Assembly: GCA_964439835.1 (NCBI GenBank)
Contig: CAYTPQ010000015.1
Location: 1-64,000, forward strand
DNA length: 64,000 nucleotides
Source: JAGNLM01 sp964439835
GTDB lineage: Bacteria > Pseudomonadota > Gammaproteobacteria > JAABTG01
Reading direction: 5' to 3'
The notes beneath the pieces are model-generated. The model made no database searches, had not been told where the DNA came from, and worked only from the letters and a program-made list of their open reading frames with translations. Of the stretch, positions 8,657 through 16,067 are shown one piece after another; the first letter of the stretch is position 1, and every line of letters starts with the position of its first letter. The position numbers and the translations under genes are program-made.

Positions 8657-9247
8657 ATGCACAACAAGAAACTGGGTGCGGTGCTGACTGCCGGGTTGCT
8701 GGCGGCCAGCGCCTCCGCGGTTGCTGCCGGTCCCAGCGCGGCGACGGTGGTTGGCCACACCTGTGCCGGCTGTCACGGCACGAACGGCGCGAGCAAGGGC
8801 CCTGCGCCGATCCTCGGTGGGCTGTCCGAGATGTACCTGGCCTCGACCATGGCCGCCTACAAGGACGGCACGCGGTACTCGACCATCATGGGCCGGCTCG
8901 CCAAAGGCTACGACCAGGGCGAGATCCTGGACATGTCCAAGTTCCTCGCGGGCCAGCCCTGGGTCTCCGGAACGCGACCGGTGGACGCGAAGCTGGCCGA
9001 GAAGGGTAAGCAGGTGCACAACGCCAACGGCTGCGCCGGCTGCCACGGAGCGAACGGGATTTCTCCGATGCCGACGGCGCCGCGCATGGCGGGGCAGTAC
9101 GCGGACTACCTGTACTTCCAGATGCAGGACTACAAGGACGCGAGCAAGGCCGTTCCGGCCAGCGCGATGGTCATGCGCAGCATGTTGACTCCGGTTAGCG
9201 ACGACGACGTGAAGGCGCTCGCGGCCTTCTACGCCAGCGCGAAGTGA
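8657..9247 (+). CDS. fccA: Diheme cytochrome c subunit of flavocytochrome c sulfide dehydrogenase
   Basis: 196 residues: a Sec signal peptide (to about residue 24) and two class I cytochrome domains with haem motifs CAGCH at 36-40 and 126-130. Length and two-domain layout match FccA, which takes electrons from the FccB flavin during sulfide oxidation in the periplasm and passes them to a soluble carrier. The gene directly precedes fccB (13-bp gap), the standard operon order. GGAGGT at 8644-8649 fixes ATG 8657. It probably belongs to the sigma-54-driven transcript starting near 6984, subject to the terminator-like hairpin just upstream. Confidence 0.9.
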   Translation: MHNKKLGAVLTAGLLAASASAVAAGPSAATVVGHTCAGCHGTNGASKGPAPILGGLSEMYLASTMAAYKDGTRYSTIMGRLAKGYDQGEILDMSKFLAGQPWVSGTRPVDAKLAEKGKQVHNANGCAGCHGANGISPMPTAPRMAGQYADYLYFQMQDYKDASKAVPASAMVMRSMLTPVSDDDVKALAAFYASAK

Positions 9248-9260
9248 GGAGGGAGACGCC

Positions 9261-10544
9261 ATGAGCAGCATCAATCGTCGCGAGTTCGTCAAGCTGGCCG
9301 GCGCCGCAACCGCGCTTGGCACCATGGGGTTCCCCCTGATCAGCTTCGGCGCCCCGAAGGCGAAGGTGGTGGTCGTCGGTGGCGGCTACTCCGGCGCCAT
9401 CGTCGCGAAGTACACGCGGATGTATTCACCGGACATCGAGGTGACGCTGATCGAGAAGGAGAAGGAGTACATCTCCTGCCCGTTCAGCAACGAGGTGATC
9501 GGCGGTGAGCGGGACATCAAGACGCTCACCTTCACCTACGCGGGCCTCGGCAAGCACGGGGTCAACGTGGTGACCGACGAGGTGGTGGAGATCGACACCG
9601 CGAAGAAGACGGTGAAGACCAAGGGCGGGAAGAGCTTCCAGGCCGACTATCTGGTGGTGGCGCCAGGCGTCGACTTCAAGTGGGGGGCGATTGCTGGGTA
9701 CGACCAGGCGGCCAGCGAGCTGGTTCCGCACGCCTGGAAGGCGGGACCGCAGACCCTGCTGCTGAAGAAGCAGGTCGACGCGATGAAGGACGGGGGGCTT
9801 GCGATCATCGTGGCGCCGGCCAACCCCTTCCGTTGCCCGCCCGGCCCCTACGAGCGGGCGGCGACGATGGCCTTCAACCTGACGCATCACGGCAAGAAGA
9901 AGTGCAAGGTGATGATCCTGGACGCCAAGGACGCGTTCTCCAAGCAGGGGTTGTTCACCGCCGGGTGGAAGCACAACTACGGCGACATGATCGAGTGGGT
10001 GGGTGCCTCGGCGGGCGGCAAGGTGGAGTCGATTGACGCCAAGACTCTGACGGTGAAGGGCGAGTTCGACGAGTACAAGCCCGACGTGCTGAACGTCATT
10101 CCGCCGCAGAAGGCGGGTGCGATTGCGGAGAAGGCGGGTCTCACGGACGAGAAGGGCTGGTGCCCAGTGCACGGGGCGACCTTCGAGTCCAAGAAGGCGT
10201 CCGGGGTGTACGTGGTAGGTGACGCCTGCATTGCCGGGGCGATGCCGAAATCGGGCTACGCGGCGAACACGCAGGCGAAGGTGGCGGCGGCGAACATCGC
10301 GGCAGCGGTGCTGGGGGTGAAGATCGCGAAGCCGGCGTTGACGAACACCTGTTACAGCCTGATTGCGCCGGACTACGGGATCTCGGTGGCAGGGGTGTAC
10401 GGCATCGGGCCGGACGGGAACATCGTGGACGTCCAGGGCGCGGGCGGGGTCTCACCGGCGGACGCCAGCCTGGAGGCGCGCAAGCGCGAGGCGGTTTACG
10501 GCACGAGTTGGTACGATAATATCGTGGCCGACACCTTCAGCTGA
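9261..10544 (+). CDS. fccB: Flavoprotein subunit of flavocytochrome c sulfide dehydrogenase
   Basis: 427 residues. A twin-arginine signal (NRREFVKLAG) starts the protein, then the FAD dinucleotide-binding motif VVVVGGGYSG. Cys73 in EYISCPFSNEVI corresponds to the cysteine that covalently holds FAD. Cys192 (NPFRCPPGP) and Cys364 (TNTCYSL) correspond to the redox-active disulfide that handles sulfide in Allochromatium FccB. All key residues are present, so the enzyme should oxidise sulfide to sulfur or polysulfide in the periplasm. The Tat signal means the flavoprotein folds before export, whereas FccA goes by Sec. Confidence 0.95.
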   Translation: MSSINRREFVKLAGAATALGTMGFPLISFGAPKAKVVVVGGGYSGAIVAKYTRMYSPDIEVTLIEKEKEYISCPFSNEVIGGERDIKTLTFTYAGLGKHGVNVVTDEVVEIDTAKKTVKTKGGKSFQADYLVVAPGVDFKWGAIAGYDQAASELVPHAWKAGPQTLLLKKQVDAMKDGGLAIIVAPANPFRCPPGPYERAATMAFNLTHHGKKKCKVMILDAKDAFSKQGLFTAGWKHNYGDMIEWVGASAGGKVESIDAKTLTVKGEFDEYKPDVLNVIPPQKAGAIAEKAGLTDEKGWCPVHGATFESKKASGVYVVGDACIAGAMPKSGYAANTQAKVAAANIAAAVLGVKIAKPALTNTCYSLIAPDYGISVAGVYGIGPDGNIVDVQGAGGVSPADASLEARKREAVYGTSWYDNIVADTFS

Positions 10545-10562
10545 GGTTTGGCGTAGTCACTC

Positions 10563-10611
10563 GGCCGGTGTCTCCGGCGGGCGTTGCACCGCCTCGCCGG
10601 AAGCACCGGCC
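10563..10611 (+). terminator. Strong hairpin after fccB
   Basis: GGCCGGTG (10563-10570) pairs with CACCGGCC (10604-10611), enclosing a second GC-rich stem. Only a short ACAATTTG follows, so it may be a weak terminator or a 3'-end stabiliser rather than a full stop. Confidence 0.45.
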
Positions 10612-10650
10612 ACAATTTGCCGCAGTGAGTTGGCGACTGCCAGGGGAGTG

Positions 10651-11256
10651 ATGCCCGTGTCCGAAACGAAGGAAGGGGGAGCGTCCGGCCGTCCCCACCG
10701 CAATTCGAATCCCGCGGAAGCACCCTCGCAGGAGACCTCACGGGCGGCCGGGGGCACCGGCAGCACCGTGGCAAAGGTCGGGTTGATCGGCGTTCTCCTG
10801 ATCGCCGCGGCGGGCGCCTTTCTGGGGATGGGCCTGTTCATGTGGAACATGGGCCGGGACATGACGACCATGACCACGGCCGTGGTCCAGATGGGCAAGG
10901 ACGTCACCAGCATGGCCAACGACATGACGGTGATGACCGCGCAGATGAAGGTGATGGCCAAGAGCATGGTCGACGGCCAGGCCGCCATGGGCGCCGATCT
11001 GAATGCGATGCGAGGGGGCATGGACTACATCGCCGGGAACATCGGCAGCATGAGCAAGGACATGCACGCGCTCAACGAGAACATTGCGGCGATGACCGGC
11101 AACATCGGGGCCATGACCAACGCGATGAACCAGATGAACGCCTCGATGGCGACGATGAACGGGTCCATCGGCGTCATGACCGGCACGATGGGCCACATGG
11201 CGTACGACATCAACAAGTTCACCCGACCCGAGAGCATCATGACGCCGTTCCGGTAG
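10651..11256 (+). CDS. Methionine-rich membrane-anchored coiled-coil protein
   Basis: 201 residues, no known family recognised. A polar Pro/Gly/Ser N-terminus is followed by one TM segment (about 44-66). The remaining 135 residues look helical, with Met every 3-4 positions (MTTMTTAVVQMGKDVTSMA and similar). I count 28 Met in the protein, about 14%, few aromatics and no Cys. Asn/Asp/Gly/Thr fill the remaining heptad positions, suggesting a coiled coil lying outside the membrane. ATG 10651 is close behind GGGGAG; GTG 10648 is also possible. The gene follows fccB in the same direction. An oxidant sink, metal binding or a scaffold for the cytochromes are possible roles; none is shown. Confidence 0.7.
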   Translation: MPVSETKEGGASGRPHRNSNPAEAPSQETSRAAGGTGSTVAKVGLIGVLLIAAAGAFLGMGLFMWNMGRDMTTMTTAVVQMGKDVTSMANDMTVMTAQMKVMAKSMVDGQAAMGADLNAMRGGMDYIAGNIGSMSKDMHALNENIAAMTGNIGAMTNAMNQMNASMATMNGSIGVMTGTMGHMAYDINKFTRPESIMTPFR

Positions 11257-11288
11257 GTCACTGCCGGTTGAACGGGAGGAGTAGAGCG

Positions 11289-11933
11289 ATGAAACGAGCC
11301 ACGCTGCTGACCCTCACGGCGCTGCTGACGAGCGCTGCAGCGGCGCAGCCCGGCGGTGCGCCGGGCTCCGCCTACCCGCCGGCGCCCGGTTACGGTGCGC
11401 CCGGCTACGGAGACCCTGCCGCCGGAGCGCCCCAGGGCTACGGTGGGATGCCGGGCTACGGCGCCCCGTCCTATGGTGGGCCGCCTCCGGGCGCCCCGTA
11501 CGGCGCACCGGGGGCCGCGCCGCCGGCTGGCTACCCCGGCGCGGGTGGCCCGCCGGTGCCTGGTGGGGCCGCGGCCGAGAAGAAAGGGCCCATGGACAAG
11601 ATGATGCAGCCGGTGCAGAAGATGATGGAGCCCGCAGAGAAGATGATGGCGCCGGCCGGGAAGATGATGGGCCCGATGGAGAAGATGATGGGCTCGGAGA
11701 AGGGTGCGGCGCCTCAGGCGGGGCCGCCGTCCCAGGGGCCCTACGGCGCGGCACCCGGCTATCCGGGCGCGCCGGGATACGGAGGTCCGCCTCAGGGCTA
11801 CGGTCCTGCGCAGGGGTATGGGGCGCCCCCGGGCTACGGTGCCCCGCAGGGCTACGGCGCACCTCCACCCGGGGCTTACGGCCCCGGCCAGGGCGGGTAT
11901 CCGGGTTACGCCCCGCCGCCGCCTGCCCAGTGA
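11289..11933 (+). CDS. Secreted Pro/Gly/Tyr-rich protein with Lys-Met-Met heptads
   Basis: 214 residues with a clear Sec signal peptide (cleavage near AAAAQ, residue 20). Two low-complexity blocks built from PGYGAP-like units flank a central block of five heptads of the type xKMMxPx (about residues 102-137). No enzyme domain is visible. The PGY blocks resemble structural or adhesive extracellular proteins; the KMM core is amphipathic and could bind a metal, haem protein or membrane (inference). GGGAGGAG upstream of ATG 11289 is a strong ribosome site. It is the last gene before the terminator at 11953, so it probably ends the fcc operon. Confidence 0.7.
   Translation: MKRATLLTLTALLTSAAAAQPGGAPGSAYPPAPGYGAPGYGDPAAGAPQGYGGMPGYGAPSYGGPPPGAPYGAPGAAPPAGYPGAGGPPVPGGAAAEKKGPMDKMMQPVQKMMEPAEKMMAPAGKMMGPMEKMMGSEKGAAPQAGPPSQGPYGAAPGYPGAPGYGGPPQGYGPAQGYGAPPGYGAPQGYGAPPPGAYGPGQGGYPGYAPPPPAQ
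11598..11690 (+). repeat. Five in-frame 21-bp repeats encoding KMM heptads
   Basis: AAGATGATG recurs at 11598, 11619, 11640, 11661 and 11682, a strict 21-bp period. The bases between vary, so this is a protein repeat kept at seven residues rather than a recent DNA duplication. Confidence 0.85.
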
Positions 11934-11952
11934 GGTCGGCCCCGGGCTGACC

Positions 11953-11992
11953 CCGCGGCCGGTGGCGGATGTCTGCCACCGGCCGCGGTTTT
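11953..11992 (+). terminator. Rho-independent terminator at the end of the fcc operon
   Basis: A perfect 14-bp GC-rich stem (11953-11966 with 11975-11988), an 8-nt loop and TTTT lie 19 nt after the stop codon of the KMM protein gene. Confidence 0.85.
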
Positions 11993-12165
11993 CCCGAATC
12001 CCTCTCCAACAAGCGGGCCCGTGCCCGGGGGGTTGCGCAACGCCCCCGTGGGTTGCCGCGGTCACGCGTGGCGGCCGCCCGCGCAGTAGCCGGGATCGCT
12101 TGCGCCCGTGGCGCGCGGCTCCGAGAATGGGCTGACCCGCCTACACGCCAGGAGGGCTCACCGCC

Positions 12166-12366
12166 GTGACGGTCACCCAGTTCGAAGAGATCGCGCTCAC
12201 CGTCGGCATCGCGGCCCTCGTCGGCCTGATGTTCTTCATCGTCTACGACCTGGCGCGCAAGTCTCGCGCGGGCCGGCTGGGGACGATTGTCCTGTTCCTG
12301 GCCCTCGGGCTCGGCGTTCTAGGGTTCCTCGCGAAGACCCTGTTCCAGTTCACGCTCGGTCTCTGA
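12166..12366 (+). CDS. DUF2788 small inner-membrane protein
   Basis: 66 residues with two TM helices (about 9-28 and 39-62) separated by a short basic loop containing DLARKSRAGRLGT, typical of the DUF2788 family found across Beta- and Gammaproteobacteria. Function unknown. The GTG start at 12166 is supported by AGGAGGG about 10 nt upstream. It stands alone, convergent with the decarboxylase gene; nothing recognisable lies in 12367-12593. Confidence 0.85.
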   Translation: MTVTQFEEIALTVGIAALVGLMFFIVYDLARKSRAGRLGTIVLFLALGLGVLGFLAKTLFQFTLGL

Positions 12367-12593
12367 GTGCGGATACCGGACTGCGCGTAGATCCGCCAAA
12401 CTGAAGCAGACCGAGTCGCGACGCCGCACAGGGGGCATCCGCGACAGGCCTTCCACAGACTTACCCACAGAAAATGTGGACAGGTCCGAATTCCGTCGGC
12501 GCCCCCGGAGCTTGCCCGCACTTCGGCAGGGCTCACCTGAGCTGCCGTGCCTAACTGACCCTTGGTGCCTGTCGTCGGGAGGCAGTCCGCGGC

Positions 12594-14045
12594 TCACTCC
12601 GGCGTTGAGAGCCGCCTCGCCACCTCGCGGATGACGGCCCCCGCCATCTGCACGTCGGCGCGGGTCGTCTGCGTCTGGCCAACCTGGAAGCGGATCACAA
12701 AGCGTCCTTCGTGTGTCGTCTGGCTCAGATAGATCCGCCCGTCGTCGTTGATCGCCTGTAGCAGGGCCGCGTTGTGCGCGTCGACGCGCTCGGGCTCGGC
12801 GCCCGCGAGGGCGGGTGGGAGGTGGCGGAAGGTGAACAGCGACAGCATCGGCGGGGTGACGACCTCGAACATCGGGTCCGCCGCGAGCTCGCGCGCCAGC
12901 TCTTGCGACCAGGCAATGTGCGATCGGATCTTCTCGCGCAGCGCCTCGACACCGTAGCTGCGGATCACGAACCAGAGCTTGAGCGCCCGGAAGCGGCGTC
13001 CGAGCGGGACCGACCACTCGTTGAAGTCCGTCACCCCAGGGACCGCGCCCTCGCCCTGGCCGAGCGTGCGCAGATAGGCGGGCTTGAGTCCCAGCGCGTC
13101 GGTGAGCGAGCGCGGGTCGCGCACGAAGTGCGCCGAACAGTCGAAGTTCGTGAACAGCCACTTGTGCGGATTGAAGACCAGGCTGTCGACCGCCTCTGCC
13201 CCCTGCATGAGGTGGCGGTGCTCGGGGCAGATCATCGCCGCCCCCGCCCAGGCGGCGTCCACGTGCACGTAAAGCCCATGGCGGCGGGCCACCGCAGCGA
13301 CGGCGGAGAGGTCGTCGCAGGCGCCGATCGACGTGCCGCCGAGGCAGCCGACCACCGCAATCGGTAGCCGCCCCTGCTGCCGATCGGCGGTGATCGCGGC
13401 GTCGAGTCCGCCGACGTCCATGGCGAAGCGAGGACCGATCGCCGCGATCTTGACCAGATTCTCGCTGCCGATCCCGGCCATGCGGACGGCCTTCTCGACC
13501 GAGGAATGCGTCTGCGTCGAGGCGTAGACCCGGAGCACCGGCTGTCCCGCCAGCCCCGCGCGGTTGCCGGCCTGCCCTAGCGCCCTCTCCCGCGCAGCCA
13601 GGATCGCGGCGAAGGTGGCGGTAGTCGCCGAGTCCTGGATCACGCCGGAGAACTCGGCGGGCAGTCCGATCATCTGGCGCAGCCACTCGAGCACGCGGAC
13701 CTCGAGCTCGGTGGCCGCCGGTGAGGTCTGCCAGAGCATGCACTGCGCTGCGAGGGTCGCGGTCAAGAACTCCGCGACGACGGAGGGCGGGCTGGAATTC
13801 GCGGGGAAGTAGGCGAAGAAGCGAGGATGTTGCCAGTGCGTCATCCCCGGGAGGATGGTCCGTTCGAAGTCGGCGAAGATCGCGGCCATCGGCTCTCCCT
13901 GCTCCGGCGGCGCGAGGGGTATCGCGGCGTGAATCGCACCGGGCTTCGTCTGGGCCCGCACGGGGAAGCCCGCGACCCGTTCCAGGTAATCCGCCGCCCA
14001 GTTCGCCGCTTGGGCCGCCCAGTGCCGGAACTCGGTCCGATCCAC
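12594..14045 (-). CDS. PLP-dependent decarboxylase, aromatic-L-amino-acid/group II family
   Basis: 483 residues from GTG 14045. Family marks are the cofactor Asp in HVDAAWAGAAM, the Schiff-base Lys in FNPHKWLFTNFDCS, and the N-terminal HPRFFAYFPAN substrate-binding motif of the AADC/group II decarboxylases. It would remove CO2 from an amino acid (Trp, Tyr, Phe or similar) in the cytoplasm; which one cannot be told. The frame is open to 14162, but that extension is Arg/Gln-rich and unlike the family. GTG 14045 has GAGGTGGG about 10 nt upstream and gives the usual length. Confidence 0.88.
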   Translation of the reverse strand: MDRTEFRHWAAQAANWAADYLERVAGFPVRAQTKPGAIHAAIPLAPPEQGEPMAAIFADFERTILPGMTHWQHPRFFAYFPANSSPPSVVAEFLTATLAAQCMLWQTSPAATELEVRVLEWLRQMIGLPAEFSGVIQDSATTATFAAILAARERALGQAGNRAGLAGQPVLRVYASTQTHSSVEKAVRMAGIGSENLVKIAAIGPRFAMDVGGLDAAITADRQQGRLPIAVVGCLGGTSIGACDDLSAVAAVARRHGLYVHVDAAWAGAAMICPEHRHLMQGAEAVDSLVFNPHKWLFTNFDCSAHFVRDPRSLTDALGLKPAYLRTLGQGEGAVPGVTDFNEWSVPLGRRFRALKLWFVIRSYGVEALREKIRSHIAWSQELARELAADPMFEVVTPPMLSLFTFRHLPPALAGAEPERVDAHNAALLQAINDDGRIYLSQTTHEGRFVIRFQVGQTQTTRADVQMAGAVIREVARRLSTPE

Positions 14046-14171
14046 CCGCCTGTTCCCACCTCGGGCTGGAGGCTGCTGGGACTTCGCGCGAAGACGCTGT
14101 TCCAGGCCGCTCTCGGTCGGCGCCTGGCGACGGCTCGTCAGGCGAGCCGCCGCCAGGCCCACGGGCCTGGG

Positions 14172-15203
14172 TCAGGTGTGGGGAGGGTGCTGGGGCGGCA
14201 ACGCCGGCGCCAGCCCCCGTGACTGCAGCTCCGCGTACCACAGGTCGTGGTGCTGCTGGACCCAGCGGGCATCCGCATACCCGGTCTTCATAGTCTCGAA
14301 GGCCCCCTCCACGCCGACCGTCGCCAGATAGAGGTGGACGGTGAAGAAGGCGAGCACCACGATCGAGGCGACCGTGTGCAGCACGTGCGCCGCCTGCATC
14401 ACCTCCCGCCCCTGGCCATAATTGGGGAAGTCGAGCACCAGGCCGGAGACGCTGAGCGCAATCCCCATGAAGACTGCGGTCCAGAACCACAGCTTCTGGC
14501 CGGCGTTGACCTTCTCGGAGCTCGGGTGGGGCCCGCCGAGGTAGCCACCGGCCATCAGGAACCACTTCAGGTCGACCTTCAGATTGAACAGCGAGTCCCG
14601 CAGGTACTTGAAGAACATGATCGGGACCATGACGACGAAGAAGGGTCCTACGAAGTTGTGCACGTTCTTGCTCACGATCGCGATCGCGGAGAAGACCTCC
14701 GGGCCGAGGACCGGCATCAGGATCCAGCGTCCGAACAGCAGCACCACACCTGTCAGGCCCAGGAGCACGAACGGGATCGCGACCAGCCAGTGCACGACCC
14801 GATCCATGCGCGTGTAGCGCTCTACCTGTACGCCGGAGCGTCCGCCTTCGATGCGCAGGCGGCCCCGGAACAAGAAGTACAGGACGAACACGCCGACCAT
14901 GCCGCCGAGGACGAGGCCGCCGTACGGCACCAGATAGGACACCCGGTACTCCCGCCAGAGCTCGCCGGTCTCGGTGATCAGGACGCCGGTGTCGACACCT
15001 TGAACTTGAGTCGCGCCCACGCCGGCGTGGCGAGCCTCGCGCCAGAGATCGGCACCGGGGTTCGGCACCGAGATCGGGCCACTTCCCAGAGGGGGAGTCT
15101 GGGCGAGGAGGGGAAGGGCGAGCGTCAGGAGCAACACCGCAACGAATGCCCGGCCGAGGCGGGCCGGTGCTGCGCGAGGTGTTTCACTTTGCAGTCCGCT
15201 CAC
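14172..15203 (-). CDS. Formate dehydrogenase gamma subunit, membrane cytochrome b556
   Basis: 343 residues from GTG 15203, which follows GGGAGGA by 7 nt. A signal-like hydrophobic N-terminus leads to a periplasmic stretch and then four or more TM helices bearing the paired haem-ligand His residues (RVVHWLVAIP, KNVHNFVGP, HVLHTVAS, FTVHLYLAT). This matches the FdnI/FdoI family, which passes electrons from the Fe-S subunit to quinone. It is downstream of the alpha and beta subunits on the same strand, separated from beta by 262 bp that hold a strong hairpin. The frame is open further upstream but without family similarity. Confidence 0.92.
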   Translation of the reverse strand: MSGLQSETPRAAPARLGRAFVAVLLLTLALPLLAQTPPLGSGPISVPNPGADLWREARHAGVGATQVQGVDTGVLITETGELWREYRVSYLVPYGGLVLGGMVGVFVLYFLFRGRLRIEGGRSGVQVERYTRMDRVVHWLVAIPFVLLGLTGVVLLFGRWILMPVLGPEVFSAIAIVSKNVHNFVGPFFVVMVPIMFFKYLRDSLFNLKVDLKWFLMAGGYLGGPHPSSEKVNAGQKLWFWTAVFMGIALSVSGLVLDFPNYGQGREVMQAAHVLHTVASIVVLAFFTVHLYLATVGVEGAFETMKTGYADARWVQQHHDLWYAELQSRGLAPALPPQHPPHT

Positions 15204-15394
15204 GGAAGGTCCTCCCGCGGCACGGCCGTCGCTGCGGTGGCCGCCCGCTCGAACAGCGCCGGATCGGCTCCGCACCGCGCCTGTCCCGGGGGGTGTGGAG
15301 CCACCCGCTGCGCCCGATAGGTCCGCGGGAGCGGTGACCTACGCCGGTCTGCCGGCGCTGAGGCCGCCGCTCCCTCGGAGTAGCCTCATCCCTG

Positions 15395-15452
15395 GAGGCA
15401 TGGAGCCCCCGGGCGGGCCGAGTCCAGCGCTCGCCCCGGGGCTCCATGCCTC
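15395..15452 (-). other. 15-bp perfect hairpin between the formate dehydrogenase beta and gamma genes
   Basis: GAGGCATGGAGCCCC (15395-15409) pairs exactly with 15438-15452; the 28-nt loop is also GC-rich. It starts 14 nt after the beta-subunit stop and has no T-run, so it looks like a transcript-stabilising or processing hairpin rather than a terminator. Confidence 0.55.
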
Positions 15453-15465
15453 TCGGATGGCATGG

Positions 15466-16050
15466 TCAGCCCTTCTTGCCGTAGGCAGCGCCCCAGCCGA
15501 AGGAGAAGCCGGCGGCGCCCCGGTAGGCCACCCGCTGCCGGAAGATGTCGGAGACCACGTCGCCGTCGCCAGCCAGGAGGGCCTTGGTGGAGCACATCTC
15601 CGCGCAGAGCGGGAGCTTCCCCTCGGATAGCCGATCGCGCCCGTACTGGCGCACACCGTCCGCCCCCTCGACCGGTCCGCCGGCGCAGAAGGTGCACTTG
15701 TCCATCTTGCCCCGGGAGCCGAAGGCGCCACCGGCCGGGAACTGCGGTGCCCCGAACGGGCAGGCGTAGAAGCAGTACCCGCAGCCGATGCAGATGTCCT
15801 TGTTGTGCAGTACCACGCCGTCGTCGGTCTGGTAGAAGCAGTCGACCGGGCAGACCGCCATGCACGGGGCATCCGAGCAGTGCATGCAGGCCACCGAGAG
15901 CGAGCGCTCGCCGGGCGAGCCGTCCTTGATGGTCACCACCCGGCGCCGGTTGACGCCCCAGGGGATCTCGTGCTCGTTCTTGCACGCCGTCACACACGCG
16001 TTGCACTCGATGCAGCGCTCCGCGTCACACAGGAACTTCATGCGGGCCAT
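15466..16050 (-). CDS. Formate dehydrogenase beta subunit, 4Fe-4S ferredoxin protein
   Basis: 194 residues with four cysteine clusters of the ferredoxin type: CIECNACVTAC, CMHCSDAPCMAVC, CIGCGYCFYAC and the more dispersed CTFC with a CAEMC near the end. Together these can hold four 4Fe-4S clusters, as in FdhB/FdnH. It relays electrons from FdhA to the cytochrome b subunit. It is shorter than E. coli FdnH and lacks the C-terminal membrane anchor of that protein. GGAGGGG precedes ATG 16050, and the gene follows fdhA by 17 bp. Confidence 0.93.
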   Translation of the reverse strand: MARMKFLCDAERCIECNACVTACKNEHEIPWGVNRRRVVTIKDGSPGERSLSVACMHCSDAPCMAVCPVDCFYQTDDGVVLHNKDICIGCGYCFYACPFGAPQFPAGGAFGSRGKMDKCTFCAGGPVEGADGVRQYGRDRLSEGKLPLCAEMCSTKALLAGDGDVVSDIFRQRVAYRGAAGFSFGWGAAYGKKG

Positions 16051-16067
16051 GGCTCAATCCCCTCCTG

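Noticed and set aside
11598..11690. 21-bp repeats as a CRISPR-like array
   Set aside because: Repeats are contiguous, in frame and only 9 bases are constant; they encode protein heptads.
12451..12480. DnaA-box-like TTACCCACA with nearby TGTGGACA, possible origin
   Set aside because: Only one site is within one mismatch of the consensus, with no AT-rich unwinding region and no dnaA, dnaN or gidA nearby.
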